Shown: in pieces, positions 11,935 through 21,909 of the stretch
Position numbering within the stretch: the first letter of the stretch is position 1
Layout of the letters: each line of letters begins with the position of its first letter
Origin: Siphonodentalium dalli
Taxonomy: Eukaryota; Mollusca; Scaphopoda; Gadilida; Siphonodentaliidae
Length of the DNA stretch: 64,000 nt
Assembly (NCBI GenBank): GCA_032622095.1
Contig: CP136063.1
Location: 10,829,814-10,893,813 of the forward strand
Direction of reading: 5' to 3'
The notes under the pieces: generated by a model
What the model was told of the DNA's origin: nothing
Database searches by the model: none
What the model saw: the letters and a program-made list of their open reading frames with translations, nothing else
Position numbers and translations under genes: made by a program

Positions 11935-13049
11935 GTGATCAATACTAAAAAAAGCAACTATATGTTAATACACACAGAGAACAATGATGACAAATGGAAC
12001 TTTATAAAAGTTTACTTGAATAACACGGAACTAAAAAAGATAGGAAATCTTGAGCACGAATCCTCCAAAAAATTCTTAGGAATCCATATTGATGAAAACC
12101 TGACTTTCAAAAAACATGTGTCCTCTGTTTGTTCTAAAATGGTGAATGCCATATACCACATCAATAAAGTTAAACACTTCTTTCCTGGTAGCGCACTTAA
12201 AACATTATACTATGCTCTAATACAAAGCCATCTTGTCTACGGTGTTCAAATATGGGGACACGTCCCTGCGGTCAAAACAAAATGTCATGCTTCAAAAACG
12301 CGCGATACGAGTTTTATGTAATACAAAATATAGAAGCCACACAGAACCTCTTTTAAAAAAAGAAAATATACTCAAAATATACGACATCCACAAAGTCCAA
12401 GCGGCTGTTTTCATGCATGATTGGTATTATATGCGCTTAATAGAATCAGACACCCGGCAAAAGCACCCACTATTTTAAAAAAAACCAAGAACATCTTGGT
12501 CCCAACAACTACCATTCCATTCTTATCCAACTACATGGAACAACTTGGATAACGAATTTACATCATACCAAACCAGACACACATTCAAACGCCGTTTACA
12601 TGCCGATTGCATTAAAAAATATGCTGCAACAATTAAATGCAACAATCAAAGATGTCCCGACTGTGTGGTAGCTCGTCAATAGTGTGACCTCCCGTATATC
12701 GCAATCTACAACCTCACTCAGCACATTCCTACTCTACTTCCAAAGAACATCCCACTGACAAGAAAGAGACAAACCATCGAGTAACCAATAAACGATTTAT
12801 CTATACGTAAACCCTCCATGTATATAATCCATTTAAATGCAATCATTGTGTAATACATAGTTATATAGCCGTGCATTGTACAATAAATCTTGACCGCCTA
12901 TGTTAACATTTATTCATCTTTAAGGGGGTGGCAGTAAGACAGTCTAGCCTGACTATGCCACCCCCTCGATTATACAATACAATATTTGTCAAATGTATTA
13001 TGTATTAATATGTGTATATTGAAATAAAATATCCTATCCTATCCTAACA
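11935..13049 (+). mobile_element. 5'-truncated, frameshifted LINE remnant with 3' tail
   Basis: Translation of 11935-12320 gives the C-terminal side of a LINE reverse transcriptase: K-K-F-L-G-I-H-I-D-E-N-L-T-F-K-K-H-V, then L-K-T-L-Y-Y-A-L-I and V-Y-G-V-Q-I-W-G. The frame shifts near 12260-12280, and M-L-Q-K-R-A-I-R-V continues in another frame. The tail ends near 12682 after a Cys-rich C-N-N-Q-R-C-P-D-C stretch. The 3' region holds a hairpin (12925-12966) and ends in ATCCT repeats at 13029-13048. Endonuclease and most of the polymerase are missing, so the copy is dead. Confidence 0.85.
12923..12966 (+). other. Hairpin in LINE 3' region
   Basis: GGGGGTGGCA and TGCCACCCCC form a 10-bp GC-rich stem around a loop of about 20 bases, 80 bp before the repeat tail. 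Stem-loops near the 3' end are used by some LINE polymerases to recognise their own RNA; that role is inferred here. Confidence 0.6.
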
Positions 13050-13059
13050 AAGTTATTTA

Positions 13060-13357
13060 TTAAAATCAAATAATTGAGCTTAAATGCAAATAATTGTGCT
13101 TAATCACAAATAAATGGCTTAAACACAAATAATTATTAAAAGTGAATTTGACCTCCAATATTTTTCAAATTTATATTTAAAATACTTTTCCAAAATATTT
13201 AATTGTTGGGAAAATTATTGTATATTATACTTGACTGATTATTTATACATAATACATCTAGAACAAACTCATATGGACCAGCAGAGTACGAAATAAAGGT
13301 AGAGTAATAATAGTAATTAAATAATTTCTCATATACATCACATTAATGTGGTCCATC
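13060..13357 (-). other. Conserved 3' flank of zinc-finger gene B
   Basis: Copy of the flank described for gene A, with alternating words such as AAATAATTGAGCTTAA and CAAATAATTGTGCTTAA. The same series is found before gene C at 20390-20500. Confidence 0.55.
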
Positions 13358-14446
13358 TCAAGTGTGGATTTTCGTTATATGCGACTTCAGGTGACTAAAC
13401 TGCTTAAATGATTTATCGCACATATTACACGGATACGGTCGATCGCCAGTGTGAAGTCTCTTATGCACCGTCAGGTTACTCAAATTACTAAATAATTTAT
13501 CGCACACATCACATTGATACGGGCGATCCCCCGTGTGGATTCTCTTATGCGCAATCAGATGGATCAGCTGATTAAATGATTTATCGCACAAATTACACGG
13601 ATACGGACGATCGCCAGTGTGTAGTCTTTTATGCACCGCCAGGTTACTCAAATTAGCAAATAATTTATCGCACACATCACATTGATACGGGCGATCACCA
13701 GTGTGCATCCTCGTATGTGTTGTCAGGTTTCTCAACTGAGTAAATGATTTGTCGCACATATCACATTGATACGGTCGATCTCCCGTGTGGATCCTCTTAT
13801 GTTTCGTTAGGTCACTCAACTGAGTAAATGATTCTTCAGACACATCACATTGAAATGGGCGATCCCCCGTGTGGATCGTTATATGTTTCGTCAGGTCACT
13901 CAACCGAGTAAATGATTCTTCACACACACCACATTGAAATGGTCGATCTTCCGTGTGGATCCTCTTATGTGAAGACAGGTCACTCGACCGAGTAAATGAT
14001 TTCTCGCACACATCACATTGAACTGGGTGATCCCCTGTGTGGATCGTCTTATGTTTCGTCAGGTGACTCGACTGAGTAAATGATTTCTCGCACACATCAC
14101 ATTGATATGGGCGATCTCCCGTGTGGGTCGTCTTATGTTTCGTCAGGTTACTCAACTGACTAAATGTTTTTTCACATACATCACATTGATATGGGCGATC
14201 CCCTGTGTGGATCCTCTTATGCGTAGTCAAGTGAGTCATGCGAGTAAATGATTTCAAGCAAACATCACACTGATATGGACGATCGCCAGTGTGGAGTCTC
14301 TTATGCACCGTCAGGTTACTCAAATTACTAAATGATTTATCGCACATATCGCATTGATACGACCGATCGGCAGTATGGAGTCTCTTGTGTTCTTTCAGGT
14401 TGCTGTATTGCTTATTGTAGTAAATTTTGTATCGCACACATCGCAT
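13358..14446 (-). CDS. C2H2 poly-zinc-finger protein B (11 intact fingers, damaged)
   Basis: The 362-residue frame is a chain of C2H2 fingers with H-T-G-D-R-P linkers. After a ruined first finger (its Cys pair is out of frame, leaving only N-L-K-E-H-K-R-L-H) there are 12 finger units, one of which has lost its second Cys (C-D-V-S-E-E). Compared with C, the DNA of the first finger carries 8 extra bases (around 14400-14425), which shifts the frame: the Met-Phe-His start at about 14472 runs into a stop, and only the overlapping Met at 14446 opens the finger frame. The C-terminus stops about 14 residues earlier than in A, C and D because a GGA codon has become TGA. It is probably a decaying gene, though most fingers could still fold if translated. 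No effector domain is visible. Confidence 0.65.
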   Translation of the reverse strand: MRCVRYKIYYNKQYSNLKEHKRLHTADRSYQCDMCDKSFSNLSNLTVHKRLHTGDRPYQCDVCLKSFTRMTHLTTHKRIHTGDRPYQCDVCEKTFSQLSNLTKHKTTHTGDRPYQCDVCEKSFTQSSHLTKHKTIHTGDHPVQCDVCEKSFTRSSDLSSHKRIHTEDRPFQCGVCEESFTRLSDLTKHITIHTGDRPFQCDVSEESFTQLSDLTKHKRIHTGDRPYQCDMCDKSFTQLRNLTTHTRMHTGDRPYQCDVCDKLFANLSNLAVHKRLHTGDRPYPCNLCDKSFNQLIHLIAHKRIHTGDRPYQCDVCDKLFSNLSNLTVHKRLHTGDRPYPCNMCDKSFKQFSHLKSHITKIHT

Positions 14447-14684
14447 TGATATGGACGATCGTCTGTATGGAACATATTATCCATCGGCAGTCAGGGTATT
14501 CCACTGCTATATGAATGAACAACGGAGCTTGTGCTTCGTACCTACATGTACCGGTACAATCGGGAATCCAGGCGTGTTTGTGCTTCGTACGTATGTACAA
14601 TCGGGAATCCAGGCGTGTTTGAGACGTATTGCCTGCCTTCTCCTCTCCCGTGATGATTGTTAATACTTTCGCCGAGCAATACAC
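14447..14684 (-). pseudogene. Eroded N-terminal region of gene B
   Basis: On the minus strand 14684-14630 aligns with D's N-terminus (D: A-E-P-L-T-T-E-S; B: A-K-V-L-T-I-I-T), but the start codon is GTG instead of ATG and the frame does not join the fingers. Two copies of a stretch containing TACAATCGGGAATCCAGGCG lie at about 14552-14575 and 14594-14617. Confidence 0.6.
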
Positions 14685-14794
14685 AGTTTCATCGATCGAC
14701 AGTTAAGTTTATCGAAAAGACGATACCGTTAAGTTTCCACAAAACCCTGGGGACATATACATGTGCGTAACAAAATATTTAGGTCCCGGAATGG

Positions 14795-14862
14795 GCGTTT
14801 CAAAAACTGGTTGAAAACAGTGGATGACGGAATAGAACAATGTTACCTGACATAGTCTATTA
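14795..14862 (-). promoter_or_regulatory. Conserved upstream block of gene B
   Basis: Same block as upstream of A, with one change in the A-run (CAGTTTTTGAAACG instead of CACTTTTTGAAACG on the minus strand). Distance to the old start is similar in A-D. Confidence 0.5.
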
Positions 14863-14959
14863 ATTAACAATGGACGCCGGGAATGGGAATTGTGCGACAT
14901 TATGCCGACATCGAAGACGAAGTTAGGACATATCCCCTGATACAGGAGTGTCCTTATTA

Positions 14960-15383
14960 TATAGTTTTGTGATACCCATAATATACAAGAACACCATAAT
15001 CAGATATGCAAGATATCCATACTATACAAGAAAACCATAGTCAGAAATGGTAACGCCACCAAGATCATATTATTAGCCATAAATATAAATTATAATATAA
15101 TTATAATATAAACTAGCTTTCAAATTCCATGTGGGAAATTTGGATACTTCCATATACCACGTTTTCCCGTTTCTCGTGTTATACATACATTCTTCAAGCT
15201 GTCTCGATTTTTATTACACTGGCTGGTGGGCCCGACTTCGTCCGGGCTGTTCCCATCTGCTTTCCGGCGAAAGGCGCGATTTGAACTTGAATTGACTATA
15301 AACTATTCTCGCCAGAAGGACTCCTTAAAGTTATGAATAAGATGAAGAATATTTATTTGATGTTATCTAACAAGTCAATCAAA
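14960..15383. other. Upstream flank duplicated between B and C
   Basis: No gene. The sequence from about 15060 onward (words CATGTGG-AAATTTGGATACTTCC and CCGACTTCGTCCGGGCTGTT) is repeated beside gene C at 22430-22740, showing that B and C came from one block duplication. Confidence 0.6.
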
Positions 15384-15390
15384 TAATATT

Positions 15391-15575
15391 ATAACAATAA
15401 CATGATTTTTGAGGGCGTTATGGTTTATTAACGGCCCGGCTGGAATGATTAACAGCCCAAGGGCCTATTAGCGGCCCGAGACGAAGTCGAGGGACGCTAA
15501 TAGGCCCGAGGGCTGTTAATCATTCCAGAGGGCCGTTAATAAACCATAATGCCCGATGAAATCATGTTATTACTA
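15391..15575. repeat. Palindrome family P, left copy
   Basis: Arms of about 75-85 bp share GGAATGATTAACAGCC and GGGCCTATTAGCGGCCCGAG, with a short centre reading GACGAAGTCGAGG. The reverse-complement arm differs at a few sites. Confidence 0.8.
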
Positions 15576-15960
15576 TTATTACCACAGTTTTGGACATTTG
15601 ACCCATTTGAGGATTTAGTGGAATAATGAAGTAGATTAAGAGAGAACTATTTTCAAGAACATTTAAGTTTGATATCATTTGACTTGTCAGCTGACACGGA
15701 CTGACCGAGTCTCGAAAATAGGACAGGGGAAAACCCAGCATTGGAGACGAGTAACAACCAATGAGAGGTTGACAGCTAAAAGTATCAATGCATACTTACG
15801 CTTGATACAATAATTCAATCATATAGCGTGAATTCCAATCATAAAACCACTTTTGTGTCGAGGAAATCGGATACATCTTCCCATTATTTTCTTGAAATAA
15901 ACACGCCATAATAATCGGAAGTTGAAGGGACGTAACTCTCGCGATAATAAACGAGTTCTA
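15576..15960. other. Spacer inside the 2.14-kb insertion
   Basis: No open frame or repeat is recognised here. Confidence 0.4.
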
Positions 15961-15963
15961 TAG

Positions 15964-16243
15964 TTTCCGGGCGGCGGGCCGATATTGAACTAGGCTTCTC
16001 ATTATCGGCCCGCTGTTTTGGTAACAATACGCTATTTGGAACGCCCCGAAAAACATTATCAATGGCCTAGAGAACGCCCTATAAAGTGGTAATAATATTC
16101 ATTATTATCACTTTATAGGGCGTTCTCTAGGCCATTAGCACTGTTATACCGGGCGTTCGAAATGACGTAACACTCAGCATTTTTGCGGGCCGCAGGCCGA
16201 TATTGGATCGGTCTTTTCAATAACGGCCCGCGGCCCGCAGAAA
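15964..16243. repeat. Three adjacent foldbacks
   Basis: 15964-16016 pairs GGCGGGCCGATA with TATCGGCCCGC. 16039-16160 is a near-perfect palindrome with arms containing GGCCTAGAGAACGCCCTATA and TATAGGGCGTTCTCTAGGCC. 16183-16243 pairs GCGGGCCGCAGGCCGATATTG with its near complement. The outer and inner GCGGGCC hairpins resemble each other. Confidence 0.7.
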
Positions 16244-16586
16244 ATATGCGCAGTAGAATTACCTCCCGTCTCAATTTGCGCTTCCGTTTAAGGCAAATCG
16301 CTAACGAAAAATGGGAACAGATTATTACTAATTTACCCATGTTTTCCACTAATTTACAGTCGGATAATTCCTGTTTTTCGAAGGATTATTACCCCAAAGG
16401 TTAGTATACATAGTTATTTTGATATGCCAATGTCTCAATTTTCGCAAATCGTCCTCAATACTTGGTTGATTTATCACCTATATTCGATGCAATCAAATGT
16501 CACGTGATTAGGAACCAACCATGATAACCGGTGGTACATTCAATAACTGCACAATCCAGTATTTATCGAAATAAAGACATGTTACA

Positions 16587-17107
16587 GATGGATTATCTCT
16601 TTAAATAACAAATTTTAAATAGTTGCGTGGGTATAAAATAATAGATATGAACTGAAGACCTATGTCCGGAAAAACTTCTATCAATTAATATTGATTTTAT
16701 TTCGAATATTAAATCGGGCCAGTTTATGTTACTATTTTTAGAACCGACCATTCGGATGAGACCGTATTGCGATATAGAGCACTGGGTTGTTCCTGTGGCT
16801 ACGCAACGAATATCAAATGTCACAGATTGGTTGTTTGTATTGTTTTGTTCCACAGATATAAACGATAATGAGTATAATTAACGTTTATTTGTGACAAAAT
16901 TGCACAATATAATTTCTGGTCTCTGTTAACAGTAACCACTATTGTTCGTTAGCTGGACAAACACACCTTTTTAGACCAGAACATATTCGAAATAAAATTA
17001 ATATTAATCGATAGAAGCATTTCCGGACAGGAGTCTTCGATTCAAATCTAATATTTTATACCCCGGTAACTATATAATACATGTTTACAAAGAGATAATC
17101 CACCTTT
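16587..17107 (-). mobile_element. Family-1 TTAA MITE, complete copy (minus)
   Basis: Runs from GATGGATTATCTCTTT to AAAGAGATAATCCACCTTTAA, about 520 bp, with imperfect terminal inverted repeats of about 125 bp. An 86-codon open frame (16593-16853, minus) is shared with other copies but begins at GTG, overlaps the terminal repeat and shows no domain. I treat it as noncoding. Confidence 0.85.
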
Positions 17108-17202
17108 AAAGTGAACGTTGAAGTGACAATCTTATTATTCTGTTGTGATTTGAAAATCAAAGTTGAAAGATTTATTGAATTGAAGAAAAAAGTTTTTATT
17201 AT

Positions 17203-17233
17203 TAGCCCCCCCCCCCCTTCCCCCCCCCCCCCC
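17203..17233 (+). repeat. Poly-C tract
   Basis: About 28 C residues interrupted by TT. It produces spurious proline/glycine-rich frames. Confidence 0.9.
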
Positions 17234-17324
17234 ACAAAGAAGCCCATATATTGGACTTTAATTGAAATAAACAATGTCATGAAGTCATTAACGGACCAGT
17301 GAAATGTTATGAAGCCATTAACGG

Positions 17325-17521
17325 CCCTGTGATAATAATAGTAATAACATGATTTTCAAGGGCGTTATGGTTCAGTACCGGCCCTCCCGGAATGATTAAC
17401 AGTCCTCGGGTTATTAGCGGCCCTCGACTTCGTCTCGGGCCGCTAATAGGCCCTCGGGCTGTTAATCATTCCTGTCGGGCCGTTACTGAACCATAACTCC
17501 CTTGAAAATCATGTTATTGCT
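17325..17521. repeat. Palindrome family P, right copy
   Basis: Same word order as the copy at 15391-15575, with arms about 85 bp and centre CTCGACTTCGTCTCG. It forms the right boundary of the 2.14-kb insertion. Confidence 0.8.
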
Positions 17522-17532
17522 TCATTTTAGTT

Positions 17533-17646
17533 AGTTGTGAATAAGATGAAGAACATTTATTAGATGTTATTTAACAAGTCAATCAAATAATATTATTTGA
17601 CTTGTTAAATAACATCTAATAAATATTCTTCATCTTATTCACAACT
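17533..17646. repeat. Near-perfect 114-bp palindrome (family Q)
   Basis: Arms of 57 bp start AGTTGTGAATAAGATGAAGA and meet at AATATT. A second copy lies at 22764-22877 beside gene C. Only one or two bases differ between arms. Confidence 0.85.
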
Positions 17647-17649
17647 TTA

Positions 17650-18145
17650 AGGAGTCCTTCTGGCACACGAGAATATTTATCGCCGTTTGATTTGCACCAA
17701 GTGAACTCGGCGCATATATAATTAATAGAACAGACCTCTATTATGATGACCGTGTCGTTATTTGTTTAAAATACGTATCAATTGACATATACGCACCCGT
17801 TCCCTCATTAAAATCTACATATATATCGCCCATTTTATGGGACTTCCGCGAATTCGGGGACTTCTGCAAAGTGATCTCCGCAAATAGGGACCTACTGCAA
17901 ATCGTCGCACCCAATGCAATTTGTAAACAAATACGATTGACATGCGTTTTAACGAGGTGAGCTTTAATTAAATTAAAGAAGAAATGCTATATAAACTATT
18001 TGTCATGGACTCAGCCAGTGTGTCATATATCTGTGTTAACTAAGGTCGCTTTGCGTGGTAAAAATGAAAAGTGAAAGTGAAAATTCGGAGAATCCTATTG
18101 AAAATGAAAGTACAATTTTGGGAATTCCGCGAATCTATACTATTG
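17650..18145. other. Duplicated spacer beside genes B and C
   Basis: Matches 22880-23395 closely (words such as GGGGACTTCTGCAAAGTGA and GTGAAAGTGAAAATTCGGAG). No open frame or known feature was found in either copy. Confidence 0.55.
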
Positions 18146-18157
18146 AAAGTGAATATG

Positions 18158-18334
18158 TAACCACTATTGTTCGTTAGCTGAACAAACACGCCATTTTAGA
18201 CCAGAAAATATTCGAAATAAAATTAAAATTAATTGATAGAAGCATTTCCGGACAGGAGTCGTCGATTCAATTATAATATTTTATACCCCTGTAACTATAT
18301 AATACATGTTTACAAAGAGATAATTCACCTTTAA
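18158..18334 (-). mobile_element. Family-1 MITE fragment
   Basis: Left part of the element in minus orientation, ending CACCTTTAAAG at the TTAA end. The 29-bp minisatellite starts immediately afterwards. Confidence 0.75.
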
Positions 18335-18505
18335 AGTCCCTGGTCGGTCACGTGTCATATTAAAGCCCCTGGTCGGTCATGTGTCATATTAAAGTCCCTG
18401 GTCGGTCACGTGTCATATTAAAGTCCCTGGTTGGTCATGTGTCATATTAAAGTCCCCGACCGGTCATGTATCATTAAAATCCATGGTTGTTCACACATTC
18501 TAATA
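18335..18505 (+). repeat. 29-bp minisatellite, short array
   Basis: Five or six units of GGTCGGTCACGTGTCATATT then AAAGTCCCT, the same family as 10365-11325. It begins at the TTTAAAG end of the MITE fragment. Confidence 0.8.
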
Positions 18506-18536
18506 AAGAGTCTCTGTTAACAGTAACCACTATTGT

Positions 18537-18912
18537 GAGGCCCCCACTCCCCTTTCGTACGCCGTATTCCATGCCCTGTTATGAGGTACGCCGTATTCCG
18601 GCCCCTCTGTTAGGAGGTATTCGGTATTCCGAAAATACCGGTATTCGTACGCCGACCTTCGACACCTTCCAAAAAATTATCATAATAATAATATAAATGC
18701 GATTTTTGTCACAATAAATGATAAATTCACGGTTTGACATATACAGATCGTCGATCATCGTCATTTTAGACGTGGACACTGCGGGATGACCGGCGTTCGT
18801 ACGGCAATAGAAAATTTATCCGGAAAATTCCATATGGCTGTTAACTGGTATTCCGTATTCCACCCTCTGTGTTAAGTGGTATTCCGTATTCCAGGGGGTG
18901 GGGTGGGGGCAT
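18537..18912. mobile_element. Element with GAGGCCCCCAC ends, inserted in a MITE
   Basis: The terminal repeats are GAGGCCCCCACTCCCC on the left and GGGGTGGGGGCAT on the right. The inside has repeated TACGCCGTATTCC and GGTATTCCGTATTCC words. It splits a family-1 MITE: CCACTATTGT lies on the left and CTATTGCTCGTTAG on the right, so a 7-8 bp duplication of CTATTGT is likely. A second copy is at 26697-26943. No transposase is present. A 7-8 bp duplication would fit a hAT-type element. Confidence 0.75.
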
Positions 18913-18978
18913 CTATTGCTCGTTAGCTGTACAAACACACCTTTTTAGACCAGAAAATATTCGAAATAAAATTAATAT

Positions 18979-19505
18979 TAAAGGTGGATTATCTCTTTGT
19001 AAACATGTATTATATAGTTACCGGGGTATAAAATATTAGATTTGAATCGAAGACTCATGTCCGGAAATGCTTCTATCGATAAATATTAATTTTATTTCGA
19101 ATATTTTCTGGTCTAAACTGTTGTGTTTGTTCAGCTAACGAACAATAGTGGTTACTGTTAACATAGACCAGAAATTATATTGTGCAATTTTGTCACAAAT
19201 AAACGTTAATTATACTCGTTATCGCTTATATCTGTGGAACAAAACAATACAAACAATCAATCTGTGACATTTGACATTCGTTGCATAGCCATAGGAACAG
19301 CCCAGTGCTCTATATTGCAATACGGTCTCGTCCGAATGGTCGGTTCTAAAAATAGTAACATAAATGGGCCCGATTTAATATTCGAAATAAAATCAATATT
19401 AATTGATAGAAGCTTTTCCGGACATAGGTCTTCAGTTCATATCTATTATTTTATACCCACGCAACTATTTAAAATTTGTTATTTAAAGAGATAATCCATC
19501 TTTAA
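18979..19505 (+). mobile_element. Family-1 TTAA MITE, complete copy (plus)
   Basis: Flanked by TTAA on both sides: TATTAAAGGTGG on the left, CCATCTTTAAGC on the right. Length is about 527 bp. It directly adjoins a truncated older copy of the same family (18913-18978). Confidence 0.85.
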
Positions 19506-19509
19506 GCTC

Positions 19510-20340
19510 AAATATGTACATCTCATCCCCATCAATATAGATCTTCCCTCAAAAATAATATCGGCGGAGACCCCATTTTCTGAACTTCTAATGTGTGGTT
19601 CATCATCATCATCATGAATATTTGGGGAATAGGTCGCCATGACTTTTACCCCCTTCACATAATAACATACATGTATAGAATAACGTAAATAAATTAATTC
19701 AGTTTGAAAGTTATCCGCTCGTGATTGACTCTGTTATCCATGACGTTTTAGTCGTACAGCCAGTATCAACAGGGTGTGTTAGGTTGTGGTATTTAATTTC
19801 CTTATTTGTACTGTACGCCATTTTCATTAAATTTCCGGTGACATCAACGATCTAATATCGATAATATATAGAAACATAAGTAATTTGAGTCGAAGATGTA
19901 TTCAGTAAACGCTCAAGTTAATAGGCTATCTTAAAATTTAATAATTTAAAAGTTCATAATTTGATATAAATTGAATTTATGACTGGAGCCATAAAATGGC
20001 GTCAATTAAATTACGAATTTCCGTAATCAAACAAAGTAATTGAGGGATACTGGATTGTTAAACCGATCGCTTAAAATATTATGATGATACGGGGAGAACA
20101 CTCAAGCCACTCACTGACTAGCGACGATACAATAACTTAAATGATTATATGGGACTAGTATGCCTATAATATAACTTTTATTTGATTCATTTGGTTGAAA
20201 ACTGTACAAAAATTACTCGACAACAATTTGTATTTTTGCATTCCGGTAAATTTGTCATCCGTAACACTACTTCGTACTCAACAGACTTTCGAATAATGAA
20301 AAGATTGTTACCTTATTCTCCGACTCGGAGACTATAGAAA
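19510..20340. other. Spacer without recognisable gene
   Basis: No long open frame or repeat is seen. An ATCATC run is at 19602-19613. Confidence 0.4.
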
Positions 20341-20662
20341 CCAACAACAACATTTGGCGTACAGTACCCTTTAAGCGTAATTATATTATTTGCGCTTAAG
20401 CACAGTTATTTATTAAAAGCAAATAATTGAGCTTAAGCGCAAATAATTGTGCTTAAGCACAAATAATTACGCTTAGACACAAGTAATCATCAAAATTGAA
20501 TTTGGCCTCCCATATCTTTCAATTTAGATTTAAAATACTTTTCCAAAATATTTAATTGTTGGGAAAATGATTGTATATTATTTGACTGATTATTTATACA
20601 TAATACATCTAGAACAAAATCATATGGACCAGCAAAGTCTGAAAGGTATAATAATAATTAAA

Positions 20663-21909
20663 TTATTTCTCATATACATCACATTGATGTGGTGCATCTC
20701 CTGTGTGGATTTTCTTTATATGCGACTTCAGGTGACTAAGCTGCTTAAATGATTTATCGCACAAATTACACGGGTACGGTCGATCGCCAGTATGGAGTCT
20801 CTTATGCACTGTCAGGTTACTCAAATTACTAAATAATTTATCGCACACATCACATTGATACGGGCGATCCCCCGTGTGCATTCGCTTATGCCCAGTAAGG
20901 TGGATCAGTTGATTAAATGATTTCTGGCACAAATTACAGTGATACGGACGATCGCCAGTGTGGAGTCTCTTATGCACCGCCAGGTTACTCAACTTAGCAA
21001 ATAATTTATCGCACACATCACTTGATACGGGCGATAAACTTGAAGTGGACGATCCCCCGTGTGGATCCTCTTATGTTTCGTCAGGTTACTCAACTGAGTA
21101 AATGCTTTTTCACATACATCACATTGATATGGTCGATCTCCCGTGTGGATCCTCTTATGTTTCGTTAGGCCACTCGACTGAGTAAATGCTTTTTCACACA
21201 CATCACATTGATATGGTCGATCTCCATTGTGGACCCTCTTATGTTTCGTTAGGTCACTCAACTGTGTACATTTTTTCTCACACACATCACATTGAAATGG
21301 ACGGTCCCCCGTGTGGATCGTCACATGTTTCGTCAGGCTACTCAACTGAGTAAATGTTTTTTCGCACATATCACATTGAAATGGCCGATCCCCGGTGTGG
21401 ATCCTCTTATGTGTAGTCAAGTGACCCATGCGACTAAATGATTTCCAACACAATTCACACTGATACGGACGATCGCCAGTATGAAGTCTCTTATGCACCG
21501 TCATGTTACTCAAATTACTAAATGATTTATCGCACACATCGCATTGGTATGGTCGATCTCCCGTGTGAACCCTCTTATGTTTCGTCAGATAACTCAACTG
21601 TGTAAATGTTTTTTCACACACATCACATTGAAATGGGCGATCTCCCGTGTGGATCGTTTTATGTGTAGTCAAGTGGCTCATGCGACTAAATGATTTCCAG
21701 CAAACATCACACTGAAACGGACGATCGCCAGTGTGGAGTCTCTTATGCACAATCATGTTACTCAAATTACTAAATGATTTATCGCACACATTGCATTGAT
21801 ACGACCGATCGGCAGTGTGGAGTCTCTTGTGTTCTGTCATGTTGCTGGACGTAGTAAATAATTTATCGCATAAATCACATTGATATGGACGATCGACTGT
21901 ATGGAACAT
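20663..21909 (-). pseudogene. C2H2 poly-zinc-finger gene C, frameshifted (14 fingers)
   Basis: Two overlapping frames encode one finger chain. The upstream frame (21909-20989) holds 10 fingers starting M-F-H-T-V-D-R-P-Y; the downstream frame (21016-20663) holds four more. At 21021-21045 one base is missing relative to the paralogs (CACATCACTTGATACG instead of CACATCACATTGATACG). Part of a finger is also deleted, leaving L-Q-V-Y-R-P-Y-Q. One finger has Cys in place of the core Phe (E-K-K-C) and one linker reads H-N-G-D-R-P. Repeated helix types N-L-S-N-M, R-M-S-H-L and Q-L-S-x-L suggest block duplication of three-finger sets. Without correction the protein would end after ten fingers, which could still bind DNA. 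Confidence 0.75.

Larger units (their letters stand above)
15384..17523. mobile_element. 2.14-kb insertion bounded by two related palindromes
   Basis: Beside gene C (22735-22765) the sequence runs AATATTAT directly into TCATTAGTTAG. Beside B the same two halves are 2.14 kb apart. The inserted DNA starts and ends with palindromes of one family (15391-15575 and 17325-17521), both carrying TAACATGATTTT and GGGCGTTATGGTT ends. Inside are other foldbacks, a full family-1 MITE and a poly-C tract. No transposase is seen. It may have moved as one composite unit or been built up by successive insertions. Confidence 0.65.
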
